NCBI GenBank assembly: GCA_019693395.1
Contig: JAAMXP010001289.1
Span: 1-37,748, forward strand
Direction of reading: 5' to 3'
Source of the DNA: Ettlia oleoabundans
Lineage: Eukaryota > Chlorophyta > Chlorophyceae > Chlamydomonadales
Length of the DNA: 37,748 nucleotides
How positions within the stretch are numbered: the first letter of the stretch is position 1; each line of letters opens with the position of its first letter. Under the pieces are notes generated by a model. The model made no database searches. It had not been told where the DNA came from and saw only the letters and a list, made by a program, of their open reading frames with translations. This document shows, in pieces, positions 11,473 to 22,540 of the stretch. Made by a program: the position numbers and the translations under genes.

Positions 11473-14400
11473 CTACGCTGCTGCCAGGCGTTCTTGCCGC
11501 CGCGCCCGCCTGCACAGCACAGCCGCGTGTGGTTAAGGTATGGGTGGTGCACAGTCGGGTTTGGCACACCATAACAAGGCAGCATCTTCAAGAGTTGCTG
11601 CCATTACCTGATGTCTCCCAGCAGCATGCGCTGCAGCGGCTTGGTGTGCTCATCCAAAAGCTGAAACACGCTCGGCCTGCTGGCAGGGAGGGCAGAGAGG
11701 AACATCTGAGTAAGGTCAGCAGGTGTGGAAGAAAATGGGGAGCCATGCGTTTTTGCAGGCCGGCAAGTTGGATGGTTGGTGATGTATTGATGCAGGCGGA
11801 CTCAACCTTCCCGCACACCCAATCATGCGGTCGTCCATGCAAAGGCTATCTCACAAATCAATAGCATGAGAATTTTATGAAATTAAACTTGTATGAAGTT
11901 GACCCCGGACCTCCCACCCCACCCGCCCACCTGAGCGGTAGGTCCACTGTCTCCAATTGGTCAGGCTGCGGGAATGACAGCCGTCCATCAGGGCCCTCCT
12001 CGGCAATGTACTGCCCCGGCCGCATCTCCCAAGGCCGGAACCTGCAGCGAATGTTATGTCCAGGGGAAACAGCAAGCATTGACTCATGCATAGCACTGCA
12101 CAGGCCGACACGGCTCATGCAATTGCACAGCGCAGCTCATGTCGCACATGGAGGAGTTTGAGAGATGGCAGAGTTGAACAGACATAAACGTCCATGAACA
12201 GCAACAGGTAGTGGTGACGATGGGGGGTGGAGGGTGAGAATGGGTGCATGGGCAGGTGGCGATCAGTGGATGGGTTACAATATTAAGGAATCAATCGCTG
12301 CAAACAGGAGGTTCAATCAATCCACACACCTGAAGCCGTTTGCCACCCACAACATGCCGTGCCCCACGTCCTTCTTTCCATCGTCATCCAGCGCCTCGTC
12401 ACCCAGGAACACATCAAACAGCGCACCTGCGCAGAAATGGCTTGGCAGGGTGAAGATGTAGGGCCATGGAGAGAAACCAGAAGATGAGGGAGGCGAAGCA
12501 TGCAACACCTGCATATTGGAAGTTCCATCACAAGGGGCAGGCAGACAGGCAGGCAGGCCAATAGCAGGCACTAGAAGGGGAATGCCTGCCAACGAAGTAC
12601 AAACTGACCAACAATGATATGAACGATTGAAGTCAGCCGTCTGTTTGGCACACACACCTGTGACCAATGGGCTGCGGTTAACACCAATGCGGCTGGTGCG
12701 GCGGTCCTTGAGGCGACCTGGCGTGATGGCTGCACATCAACCAGAGTCAGCCACCACCAGCAATACAGGGCATTTAGCATGCCACAGTAAGTACTATAAG
12801 CCGGCTACTGGCTTGCTTGCAGGCCAGTGGGGCTTGCAAGCTGATTGTGCGCGGTTGCAGTGCAGAATCACCCTACGTATGAGTATGCCCTTCATGGTGG
12901 CACCTACAATAATGCAATAGATGGCAGCTGGTTGTGAAAGCCAGCAGCATAACTGACAACATATGGGAAGAAACCCGCACCGCACCTTCTATTGCCAGGT
13001 GGGCATCGGGTGTCGTGCTGAAGATGAAATGCGTGCCCTCCTTCACGCAGCCGCGCTGGTCCATCCATCCCGCTGGTGCCACCCGCTTGTCTGCACCAGG
13101 GACGCAAAGAGGTGGGCATGCAGGCAAGCCAATATGTCAGGACAAGAAACCAGGCAACATGTAAGGGGAACAGTGGTCTATGCTTGGGTCTTGCCTAGGC
13201 AAAAAGTGGCAATGGCATAAATCAACGGGCGTTCTAACCAGGCTGCCCAGTTTGTAACAGGAGAATGTCTGGGCGCCCCTAGCTTAGGGTCGTCCTTGCT
13301 GCCCTCTGGTGATGGTAGCACAACTTACAGCCAGCATATTAGCTAGTTCTCAATTTTGGCAGGCCATTTGCTAGCAGGGCGGCAGCTCGGGCAGCATGCC
13401 AGCTTAGCAGCACAGCCAGCTCAGCAGGGCTCACCGTCAAACAAGCTGATGAAATCTTGCAACTCCGCCTTATGCTGCGGCTGCAACTCCTGGCTGCCGC
13501 TCATAGATTGCATGCTGCGCTCTAGCTTGGCTGCAGCAGGAAGGAAGGCAGCAATGATGGGCGCTTGCAAAGCTTGCAATAGTGTTCCGTCTGGGTCGAT
13601 CTTCACACCCTTGCCCCTTGCGTGGGTAAGGGTGGCAGCAGACAACCCCGACAAGAGCTTGAATGCTTTTGCATGCAACGAGCGCTGTCCATATATAGGG
13701 GAAAAAGCAGGGGGTTCAATAATGCCCACGATGACTGCTTCAAATTTAGCTTTGGGGCTGCAGCACGACGCTCAATTGCCCACCTGCCAACTGTTGCCGC
13801 ATGGGTGCCAGCGGCAGTGCCCGATTTGTCAACACCATGAGCGTCAACTCCATCTGCAGGCAGCACGATGATGGTAGCATGAGGGACAGTCAGAGGCTCT
13901 CAGCATCACTCAAAGTGTGTGCATGTTGTGTAGACATATCGGCACTGACTGGCTGTGTAAGATCCCAATGACAATGAATGCCCATGCAAAATCTACCGAT
14001 GAGCCATTTAAGCAAGCATCGACGGAACCCTGCAATGCTGCCATGAGGCCGCTTTCTGCCATCCTAGCAGTAGCCCTGCAGCAGCCAGTGCAGCCAGCCT
14101 AAACAGGAGTCCAATGTGTTTACGTTGTGGCAGTTGCGGATGACGTCTCGGTACAGGTTCTCGTCAACAACTGCCTCAAATGGCTCCTGCCCCGCCCACT
14201 TGCCCCCAAGCACCTGCTCTGCATTGTTTGCTCGTGCAACTGCACAGCGGCAAAGGATCCGGCAGAAAATGGAGCGCTAGGTGACTGCTGTTGCTCCATG
14301 CAGAGCAGTGAAGGATGTGCAACCAAAGCGCCAGGCTCCACGACGCAAACAAGCCAGTGGACACCAAATCACCGCTAAGGCTGCCCAGTGTCGCGCCACC

Positions 14401-15847
14401 AGCAGTGCACCGACAGCTGTACACTCACAGATGCCCCAAGCAAAGTCTCGCCGCCTGCCCAGCAGCTTGCCCAGCAGCGGGCGTGGGCTGAACACTGTGC
14501 CTTGGCCAAATCGATCCTGCATCTCATGCCCACAGCAAACAATATGCTTAATGAACAACTGCCGTGAAGCAGCTAAGGAGGATGAGCAGGGACGGTGCAG
14601 GTGCATCACGTGGGGTTGGCTCTTTGAAGATGAGTTGAAGGTGTGAAGCTGGTGGAAATATGGTTGCAGTGCGGAGAGGGGAGTAGTGCTGTACAGGGGG
14701 AGTATGACAGATACAACGAGGGCTGGAAAGATGAGTGGAACTACTCGAGTGCCGTGCAAACCCGCACCAGCTCAAGCTTGGCCTCCTCATACTCCCGCAG
14801 CTGCATCTTGTAGGCGCCCCGTCGAATCTTGTCGCCAGGAACCAATAGCTGCAACTGCCACCTGGGCTGCGTCCTGCAGGGAATGGACGCAAAAGGCGTA
14901 GAGCACAGCACTTGTAAATAGTTGCAGAAGACGGTGAAGCAGTGCAGCGCCGCAGAGCGGTTGTGCTCCAGCAGGGGCAGTCAAGTGCAGCATGCCTACC
15001 GCACTGTCTCGTCAAAAGCGCCACTCTCATACTGCTTTCGCAACTCCTCCACCCGTCTGTGCAGCCTGCGCAACGACGTGACCTGCAGGTGTTGTGGGAG
15101 CAGACAAGCCAGTTGTTGAAGCCAACTGCAGGAGTGGCGTGAGGAAAGGCGTTGGAAGCCAAAACAAACAACTAGATTTGACTCACCCGTTGAATCGACT
15201 CAACCCCTGAATCAACAGGAGAGCAAACAATATCACAATTGCAGGCGAATTGAACATTCCTTGACGTGTCACCGAACCGAACCGCACCGCCCACCAACCC
15301 ACCCACCTTGCCATCCACCATGACGCGACGGCGGCGCATCAAGTTGTCTAGCGCCTGTGCACGCAGCTGTTTTTGCTGTTCTGGAGTCATAGCCTCCACC
15401 TGCTCCCATATCTGCAGTAAAGTGCAGTGCATGAGGCAACGGTTGCTGCGCGGCCAACGCCTGCTACTGCAACTGGGCACCACCGTGACACAGCGCTGGT
15501 TGCAGAGGGAAATGCAGCATCTGGTCCGCAAAAATAAAATAAAACTAGCCCCTGTTGCCCACCTTCTTGTACTTCTCATCAAAGTCGGGATTGCTGCCCT
15601 CGGGATTGCTCCCCATCTTGCTAAAGCAGCTGCAAAAGGCGGCGGTGTCACTCCAAGTGGTACAGCCGCCAGTGCAGCGCCCCAGACCCTCACGGGACCT
15701 CCTGCTACTGCAATGGGAGGCCTTGAGCACTACTACGGAGTATAATGCGCTAAGTCTGGCTCGCAAATGGGCCAACGAGCGGACAGCGACAAGGTGAGGT
15801 TGCTGAACGCTGGACGAACTCTTGCTTTCACCAGAAGAACGGCTCAA
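11473..15847 (-). CDS. Chalcone-isomerase-fold (CHI-like) protein with long N-terminal extension
   Basis: Fifteen exons: 15847-15563, 15411-15307, 15082-15000, 14861-14768, 14516-14429, 14239-14124, 14029-13997, 13853-13784, 13665-13435, 13090-12986, 12729-12658, 12426-12330, 12041-11931, 11676-11608 and 11509-11473 (TAG); 531 residues. The Ser/Arg-rich first 70 residues resemble a plastid transit peptide. About 95-190 is charged and helical. From about 218 the sequence follows the CHI fold: RDFAWGIFARANNAEQVLGG, then MELTLMVLTNRALPLAPMR, then a hydrophobic core strand THFIFSTTPDAHLAIEA, and SPLVTGALFDVFLGDEALD, which matches the family's S-P-x-L-x-x-A-x-F-D-x-Y-L-G signature. Non-plant CHI-fold proteins bind fatty acids or have no enzyme activity, so true chalcone isomerase activity is not implied. 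The junction between exons 8 and 9 is uncertain: a better acceptor at 13684 needs a phase-0, possibly GC, donor. The basic C-terminus ends RRARRQERLAAA. Confidence 0.75.
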
Positions 15848-15993
15848 TCGAAAGAATTGTGCAAGGATTTCTAGTGCGGACCGGAAAACGTCACAGCAGA
15901 GGTCAAGCCATTTACCCAGGGGCGGGGGCTACATGAGGCCGCTGCTCCTCCCTGGAACTCTCTTTCGTTTCTGTCCCTTCAGCAGAAGCGAAG
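15848..15993. promoter_or_regulatory. Bidirectional promoter of the CHI-like and eL41 genes
   Basis: Only 146 bp separate the two start codons, which face away from each other, so both promoters and leaders must share this space. A pyrimidine-rich stretch (CTCTTTCGTTTCTGTCCC, about 15960-15977) lies just before the eL41 start and resembles the pyrimidine leader usual for ribosomal-protein mRNAs. No clear TATA box is visible. Confidence 0.6.
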
Positions 15994-16449
15994 ATGCGCG
16001 CTAAGGTGCGTTGAAGTCTGTCTGTGGGCCTGCGTGTTGGACGCTGCGTCTGCCATGTTGCACTGATTGCCACGTTGTGGCGGGGGTTGAGGTCTTCTAG
16101 CGTCGGGAGCCGGTCGAAGCGAGGGACCAACATCAGCAACGTTCTGGCCAGCCTCTAGCGTCGAGTGGCATGCTTTGTGATGTTGTGAAGGGCCTTCTGC
16201 CTTTGCGAGGGGAGCCGCAGGAATACAAACAGCGGGGCCCGCGCGGGGCTGCTGCATGAGCGCCAAGTTGTCAGTCAAGCAAACCGGGTGTTGTTGCCGC
16301 TTCCTCCGCGCTGTGAAGTTGGTCGCCGCAATGCTAACCAACGTTGGTTGCGTGGTGCTGCCCCTCCCTGCCCTGCCTCTATGCTGCAGTGGAGGAAGAA
16401 GCGCATGAGGCGCCTGAAACGCAAGCGGCGGAGGCAGAGGGCCAAGTAA
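15994..16449 (+). CDS. RPL41: 60S ribosomal protein eL41 (L41)
   Basis: Two exons: 15994-16005 (ATG CGC GCT AAG, donor GTGCGT) and 16390-16449 (acceptor GCTGCAG, stop TAA). The 23-residue product begins MRAK-WRKKRMRRLKRKRR and ends RQRAK. eL41 is a very small, almost wholly Arg/Lys protein of the large ribosomal subunit, normally 24-26 residues. The opening MRAKW and the R/K ladder are diagnostic. This copy lacks the usual KMR.RSK ending and is two residues short. The intron after codon 4 is 384 nt, much longer than the coding sequence. It is head-to-head with the CHI-like gene. Confidence 0.9.
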
Positions 16450-16450
16450 T

Positions 16451-16468
16451 CGGCTGCAGCTGCAGCCG
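16451..16468. repeat. 18-bp perfect palindrome just after the eL41 stop
   Basis: CGGCTGCAGCTGCAGCCG is its own reverse complement and starts two bases after the stop codon. In RNA it could fold as a 7-bp stem with a 4-nt loop in the 3' UTR. Confidence 0.85.
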
Positions 16469-16549
16469 TGGGCCCAGCCGACACATACCCAATCGTGAAC
16501 CCTGCGGGGCCAGCACACTTCACCTATAAAGCCGCGTGCGCCAGAACTA

Positions 16550-16554
16550 TGTAA
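16550..16554 (+). terminator. Poly(A) signal TGTAA for eL41
   Basis: TGTAA lies 101 nt after the eL41 stop, a sensible 3' UTR length for a green alga. Confidence 0.45.
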
Positions 16555-17951
16555 GCACATATCTGGACACAAAAGGCTTACAGTGAGGTCAAGGGTAGAG
16601 TTAAACTGCAGTTCCGCTGTGCGGTCAGGGGCCGCTGTGAGCAAAGGCATGCTGGAACAGGTTAGAGTTGGCTCCCAGCGTCAGTGCACCTCGTCTACGA
16701 GTCCCTGTGTGCAGTAAATTCAACAAAAATGCTGTTACCTTCGGGACCTGCTGCTGAGCTGTGTATGTTGGCATGTGGCTGTGCCGTCCGCGTGGTCGTG
16801 GGAGCACTGCCTGCCTGACACTTGCTTGCTGTCGCCTGGGTACACACCTCTGCAGTCAACCTCCTGTACAGCCTGAGAGGGCTAACTGGTGGTCTGGGTA
16901 TTCATCATGGTACAGAGAAAACTATCACCAGACTCTTGTGGCCGTGACATCAAACTCAGACTCTCCACACGACTGGAGCTCGCTTGCTCGCCCTTGTCTC
17001 AAAATTCTTGATCCCCCAATTAATGAGGTCTGAAAGGGACAGAAGCAGTCACACACCACACACACCTCCAAGGGGTTTGGCAGGAGCACAAGCTGGCCTG
17101 GCTGAGCACAGCAGGTACCCCACCATTGCAGTAGCGGCTATGGGGGGGCCGGAACAACAGGGTGGGCAGCAAGATTCCCTCCACCTCTCTTCCAGACGTA
17201 CCAATGCCACCCTGCCGCACGCTTAAATCACTGCCCTGGTGGGCACCAAACACCCCTAAGCCACGCTTACAGGACAATCTAGGCCAAGCAAGAACACATT
17301 CTTAAAAAACACACATATAACCCCCCACTCCACACAGCACATCAGCCGCTGCTGTTTGAGCGGCACGCGCTGGTTCACAAGTCGCACGAGACGATCATGT
17401 TTCGTCTTTCATGCGGCATGACAGGATGTGTTCAACTGGCCTGTTGGCAGGTGGTTCGACGCAAATCAGGCCGCTTCTAGTGGATTGATTGGTTTAGTCC
17501 CCCCCGTCCCGCCCCTCTGTTTTGGCTCCACAAAAGTTCGTTAGGAGTACCAGTAGTCGTTGCATTCAAACTGAGGAAATCCTTGGGACAGGGCACGCGA
17601 GCACGTGGGAAGAGGGGCGGGCAACGCTATGGATCGCATCTTGATGATGAATGGTGACTGAAAACGAACAGGCTGACTTCAGAACATGGTCAGCACGGCA
17701 TGACTGCTGCGCAACACGTTGAACACAGCACAACGGGTTGGTCGTTACAGTAAGCCCACAGGAAAGGAAAAGTGCTGGGCAAGCATGGCGACAGTTTTGA
17801 CGAGCAGTTGTATCACCAAACAAAGAGCACAACAAGTACCGCCGCCAAGGAACATATCGTGGGCATGCATGCGGCCACAAAGCTCCGAATGCTCCAACAA
17901 TGTCTTGGACAAACGAGAAGGACTACATACTATTGAGGCAAAGACTGGCGC
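16555..17951. other. Intergenic region, no gene recognised
   Basis: This 1.4 kb separates eL41 (+) and the 3' end of membrane paralogue 3 (-). Open frames are short on both strands and none is flanked by consistent splice sites. It was checked for tRNA-like T-loops (a GGTTCGAC at about 17452), but no acceptor stem or anticodon arm fits. Confidence 0.5.
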
Positions 17952-19403
17952 TCACTGGGACAAAGAGGGAAGCAGCAGCGGCTCTGCCGTCTCCAAAGCA
18001 ACCCAAACCAGCGCTCCCACGGGCAGCAGCAGCAGGAGGGACCAACGTCCCAGCTCCAAGGCAGCTTGCCCCACGGGGTGCAACAGCAGACGCACCACCA
18101 GAGGGTGGCCTGCAGGCGTCGAGTAGGAGGGGCTGTCGCTACTATCGCTGAATTGCCCAGCTTCCCTGCCTCCGGGGCTGCTGCCGCTTGTGCTGCGCCG
18201 ACTCCCATGGAGCAAAATCGGGCTGCTCTCTGTGCTGTGCTGGTCTTCCTTGACGACAGCACGGGGGCTGTAGATTTAGAAGGCCCAGCCGCTTCCTCTG
18301 CCAGTGCCTCAATGGGGGTGGAGGCAGGGCTATTCCTTGGTTGGGAGTCCTGATCTGCTCCCCCTAGCTGCTCGCCAGACTGGCCCTGTTCCCCTGCCAG
18401 CTGCTGCTCCGGCTTGCTCTGCTGGCGTGCCTGTTGCTGTTCCAAAACAACGATCACCATGGTAGGCAGTGCACAGCCCACCACCACCATGACCCACACG
18501 TGCTGCAGCCAGCAGCAGCGCAGGTGAGTTGTTGGGTGCTGCGGCTCCAGCGCCGCGCCAGGCACAACTGCGTGCACAACCATCCGCATTGCGTCGGCAA
18601 ACTGGTGGCACTCTGGCGCGCGCAGCGGCAGCGACGCATGCTGCTGGGCCAGCTGACAGGCGTGCCCCAGAGCGAGGCACAGGCCCACGGCTTGCAGACA
18701 GATGTGGCATTTCAACGGGAGCGGCAGCACCAGGGCTGAAGCTGCCAGGAGCAGTACTGCACGCATGGAAGGGCAAGGGTTTGAGTGCGTGATTGGGAAC
18801 CGGCAGGCAAGTGGGTTGTGCTCCCCGTCAAGCTGGTTCAGACTATCAAGGGACAGTCACCAACAGAGTGCTGCCTGTGGGATCGATTATCTGTTTGAGT
18901 CGCAGTTTTCCCTCACCTCAATATTCAATGCGGCAAAGAACCTCAACAACGCCAACTGGACCACCCTGCTTGGCTCTGGCAGTGCTGCTGGCACGCGGAC
19001 ATGAAGCGCCGCTGCCGCCCATGCCAGCGCGCCTAGCCGCAGCGCACTTGTTGCCGCGATTCGCCGCATTGATTTTCGTGCCATACCCCACACCACAGCC
19101 TGCCGCGCAAGTGCAAAGAGGGCCAGCAACAGCACTGGCATGGCCAGCTGGTGCGACAGCCAACCGCCTGCCACCCTGCGGCCCTGGAGCCGCTAACCAT
19201 AGCCATGGTTGTGACCTGAGACAGGAGATGGGCGGTCTGGCTGGCTCTTGTTTGGTGATCTGCCGCGTATATTGACGCAAAGATTGCCAACGTTTCAACG
19301 GCGCCTTCACAGGAGAGGGGCAGGGGTGGACCAGGGGTGCACCTAGCCAAGAAGACTGGAAGGCGCTGAAACTAGCAGAGAAAGGGACCGCAGGGTAATG
19401 CAC
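17952..19403 (-). CDS. Polytopic membrane protein, local family member 3 (model incomplete)
   Basis: Supported exons: 19403-19216 (starts MHYPAVPFSASF, ends in KQEPARPPISCLR), 19175-18917 and a third running from about 18760 to 18240. The third continues, after a probable short intron, into the last exon ending TGA at 17952-17954. Exon 2 (SHQLAMPVLLLALFALARQ...) aligns with DIFALFIFTSGTLMPLLLAR in member 1. The end (GRWSLLLLLPVGALVWVAL) aligns with its final segment WQLLLLFLPGLALAIW. Between the last two membrane parts lies a Gln/Glu/Ser/Pro-rich insert of about 80 residues (EQQQARQQSKPEQQLAGEQ...) absent from member 1. Problem: exon 2 ends in phase 0 (GAG|GTGAGG), but every good acceptor for exon 3 needs phase 1. 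There may be a missed exon, an unusual splice, or a frame lesion. Function unknown. Confidence 0.55.
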
Positions 19404-19698
19404 AGAAGAAACACAGGACGCGTCTTGTGATCAGCAGACAACACCTTATCGCTCGCCCTGCTGCAAGGGTCGCGGCAGCGCCCAAGCGCACAGTTCCGCA
19501 CTATAATCAAGCCTCAAGTGGTCATTGGTATGTTGTTCTAATTGCAGAGAGGGGCGGGGGTGTAAGTTGGCGAGGGTAGTCTTTTTGTGCCGCCGCCGGT
19601 TCGCGGTGTTGCGGCCGTTCCGAGCCGGACGCAGTGGTGATGGGCCGCAAACGCTCACTCAAACAGCACATCAGCGCTGTCCGTGCTACTGTACATTC
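19404..19698. promoter_or_regulatory. Shared promoter region of the head-to-head membrane paralogues
   Basis: The predicted starts of members 3 (-) and 4 (+) are 295 bp apart and divergent. The minus-strand start is uncertain: another in-frame ATG could lie further up. No TATA box is obvious; the region is GC-rich around 19560-19640. Confidence 0.4.
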
Positions 19699-21313
19699 AT
19701 GCAGCTGCTAAAGAGGAGCATGGAGGCGCAGACGGCAGCTCAAGCTGAATCACAGGACTTGCACCTGACTGCGGGGCGACAGCGACCTGCAAGGGCCGCC
19801 CTACCTGGGCCACCCTCCCTTCCCTTCCACACGCGGTGCAACCTGCAGCATGCAGCACGGGGCGGGGCAATGCCTTGGATAATGATGGTGAGCAGGGAGG
19901 TGTTTGGGTTATTGCCTGAGGAGGCAGGAATCCTCCTGCGTAACTGTAACGTGCGACGTCATAGTTTCCTGCTCCTGTGCAGCATGGCGGCTTGATGGGA
20001 GGGAAGATCACCCATTTTTGGCAGTGCCTCCAACTGGCAAGCTGTGTGTTTCTGAGCATTGGACTGTTCATCAAAAAAGCCCACATGTGCGTGCAGGCTT
20101 GCGCTGTGGCCTTCCATTTTCGCGGCGTGCTGGTTGCCCAGCCCCCAGAGCGGGCGTGGTTGCAGGTTCAGTTGTGGATGTGTATGGCGCACCTGGTGTG
20201 GTCCGGTAGGGGGTGCAGCAGGCCGCCGCAGCCCAGCGATAGCTACGTGAGATGGCGGGAGCTGCCGCTCACCATTCTCCGGTCTATTGACTGCGGCCTG
20301 GGCTACGGCGCGGCTATAGAAGCGCGCATCCTAGCAAGCAGCAGCTCCCTCCCACCGCCCGGCTGGCTGGGACACCTGCAGAACGGCGTGCGACTGCTGC
20401 ACTGCAGCGCGGGGCTCAGCTATGCCTTCATGCTTGCGGGCTGGCGAGTGCGCTTCACGTGAGTGAGAAGCTGTTCTAGAGCATGCACTGCCTTGGCTGC
20501 CAGTCGATGCTGACTGGTTGACTTGACTTGCCAAGCACGCTTACTCACACCACACCAATCCAGCCCTGCTGCCATACCGCCTGCCTGTCAGCTGGTATGC
20601 CTGCCATTGCGGGCGGCCACAGCTGGCCTAGCGCTGCTGCATTTTGAGCTCTGTTTTGAGGGACCCCTGCCTAATTTGCTTCGACTCAGCCTGGCCTGCC
20701 AGACCACAGTGTCGCCACTGCATGGCTGCTCATCCCATCTTTCATTGCACATAACCGCGATTGCAATGCCTACGTTTCTCCTCTCTGCTGCCGCAGTCTC
20801 AGCGTGCTGGCCCAGGCTGTAGCAACCTTGACCCACTCTCGTGTGCTGAGGGATGTCTGTGAGGTGCAAATGGTTTACCCCTCTCTCCGCACCGACATGA
20901 AGCGGTTGCATCGCTTTGTACGGCTGGCACTGCTTGGAGGCCGCCTGCCGCTGAGCTTGACAAATCCTGTCTCAACCAGCACCGCGGCGGGCACGGTTGA
21001 AGCAGCGTCTGACGCCGTTACGGATTGCACAGCCCTGCTCACCTGGCTGCTGCTGGGGCTGGGCCTGGTGCTGCCGCTTCTGGTAGAGGCAGCTGCTGCC
21101 GCCCGCCTCTTCCATGCACACCAGCAAGAGCGGCGTGCTGCAGGGTTGCCCCCTGAGCGTGGCATGCACGCTCTGCTGTACAAAGCCATCTGGCGCATGC
21201 TGTATAATGATTTGAAGGTGCCGATGGTGGTAGTGCTGTATCTGCTTTTGGCCGGCACCTGGGACTTGTGTGTGCTGCTGGCCAGGCCTCGTAATGCACA
21301 CGAGCAAGCATGA
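19699..21313 (+). CDS. Polytopic membrane protein, local family member 4
   Basis: Three exons: 19699-19887, 19983-20458 and 20797-21313 (TGA). Phases agree (0, then 2) and give 393 residues. The frame stays open upstream to 19525, so the start could be earlier. The N-terminus is hydrophilic. Hydrophobic segments appear near 78-92 (LQLASCVFLSIGLFI), 96-115, 125-140, 222-240, 300-322 (LLTWLLLGLGLVLPLLVEA) and 362-383 (VPMVVVLYLLLAGTWDLCVLL). The last 100 residues give the clearest view of the family signature: a membrane segment with LP, an Ala/Arg-rich stretch with FHAHQQ, an amphipathic linker, then VP followed by the final membrane segment. I recognise no named domain. An open stretch at 20564-20822 in the last intron was left out because its phases do not fit. 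Confidence 0.75.
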
Positions 21314-22540
21314 GCAGTAGCGCCTATCAGCATTTCAAAATGCAATGACAACTTATGGTTTTGCCTCCAACTTTGGTTGTGGTATTGAATGGCTACAGCC
21401 TGCACAGTAATGCCTGGATAATAATGCAACGCATGTCGAATAATGGTTTTCTTCAATACTGGATGTGATATCATGTCGTTGAACCTGCCGACAAAACTGC
21501 AGTTTTGTGTACGCTGTGTTGCTGTAGACGAGATATTGTAAAACAGTGCAGTGCGCGATGGATATGTTGGATATGGATATAGATATTATGTTGTATGTTG
21601 GGTGAAGCATGAGCACACGGGTGCAGAACAGAAAACAAGGTTACAGAGCTTGGACGGATCAGGGAAGGGAAAAGTATCTGAAGGCTGGCGGCAGAAGTTT
21701 GGGGATCAGCAGATGCTAGGGATTGCCAGCTGTTGACAGCGAAGGCACCATTGCAATCCAGGCGGGAGAGCAGCAGGCACAGCATAAGCATTCACAGGTT
21801 CAACGAGGGCAGACAATGTCGCTTGCCTCGCGTGTAAAGTGTGGGGGTAATCCACTTTTTCTGGATCTCCCAAACCAACGAGTAATATCCTCGGCAGACT
21901 CCACCCTACCATTCCAGTATCAGGTACACCAACAGTACCAAAATCTGCATCGATGCTCGCGTTCCTATAACTTGCCCCTGTTGATGCGAACAAAGAGTTC
22001 AGTTAACGGGAAGCCACCAGTCAAGTGCCAGGAGCATGTCCGTCACGGTATATCTCTACATGCTCTGCATGCAGATGACAGCCTGCTGCCCTGCTGAACC
22101 TCGGCTGGATGGGATACGAGCTTGTTCCATGCTTTGACAGATGGGCAGTCGTCTGAACAGTCGAGAGTTGATGGGTTGATCGCTGTCTAATATGGTGGCA
22201 GCGGTTGAATTACACAATCTCGATCAAAAAACTACGCCAAATAATTTCCTAATTGCATATTAAGGTGATTAACATCGTAATCGAGCTAGCTCCGTAATCG
22301 AATCACATGCCCCACTGTAGAAAGAGATAAACCCTTGTATGAAAGGAAGCACTAGACAGAATTGACAGGAAGATGCCGACTCGGCGGACAAAGGGACAAG
22401 GAACTCTTAAAAAGTAGCCACTTCCATGGTCTAGGGTAATGGCACAACCCAGCTCCGAGCTGGTGCGCCGCCTTTCCACGTCACGGCAGTCCCACAGCAG
22501 CGCACGGACAGGCGCTGCCTCCAGAGGCTTCCCTCTTTGT
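21314..22540. other. Convergent intergenic region
   Basis: 3'-to-3' spacer between membrane paralogue 4 and the gene ending at 22541. It holds TGTAA signals on both strands and an A/T-rich GATAT/GGATAT-repetitive patch at about 21558-21592. No exon was recognised. Confidence 0.55.
21538..21542 (+). terminator. Poly(A) signal TGTAA for membrane paralogue 4
   Basis: TGTAA lies 225 nt after the stop at 21313. A minus-strand TGTAA (TTACA at 22210-22214) sits 327 nt beyond the stop of the opposing gene. Confidence 0.4.

Noticed and set aside
17440..17470. GGTTCGAC resembling a tRNA T-loop
   Set aside because: No matching acceptor, D or anticodon arms could be found around it.
17900..18151. Plus-strand ORF starting MSWTNEKDYILLRQRLALTG
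   Set aside because: It lies antisense to the last exon of membrane paralogue 3, whose C-terminus aligns with its relatives. The Ala/Pro/Arg-rich remainder is typical of an antisense shadow in GC-rich DNA.
20564..20822. Open frame PAAIPPACQLVCLPLRAATAG in membrane paralogue 4
   Set aside because: No donor returns the phase needed by the last exon. Splicing 20458 directly to 20797 is in phase and canonical.
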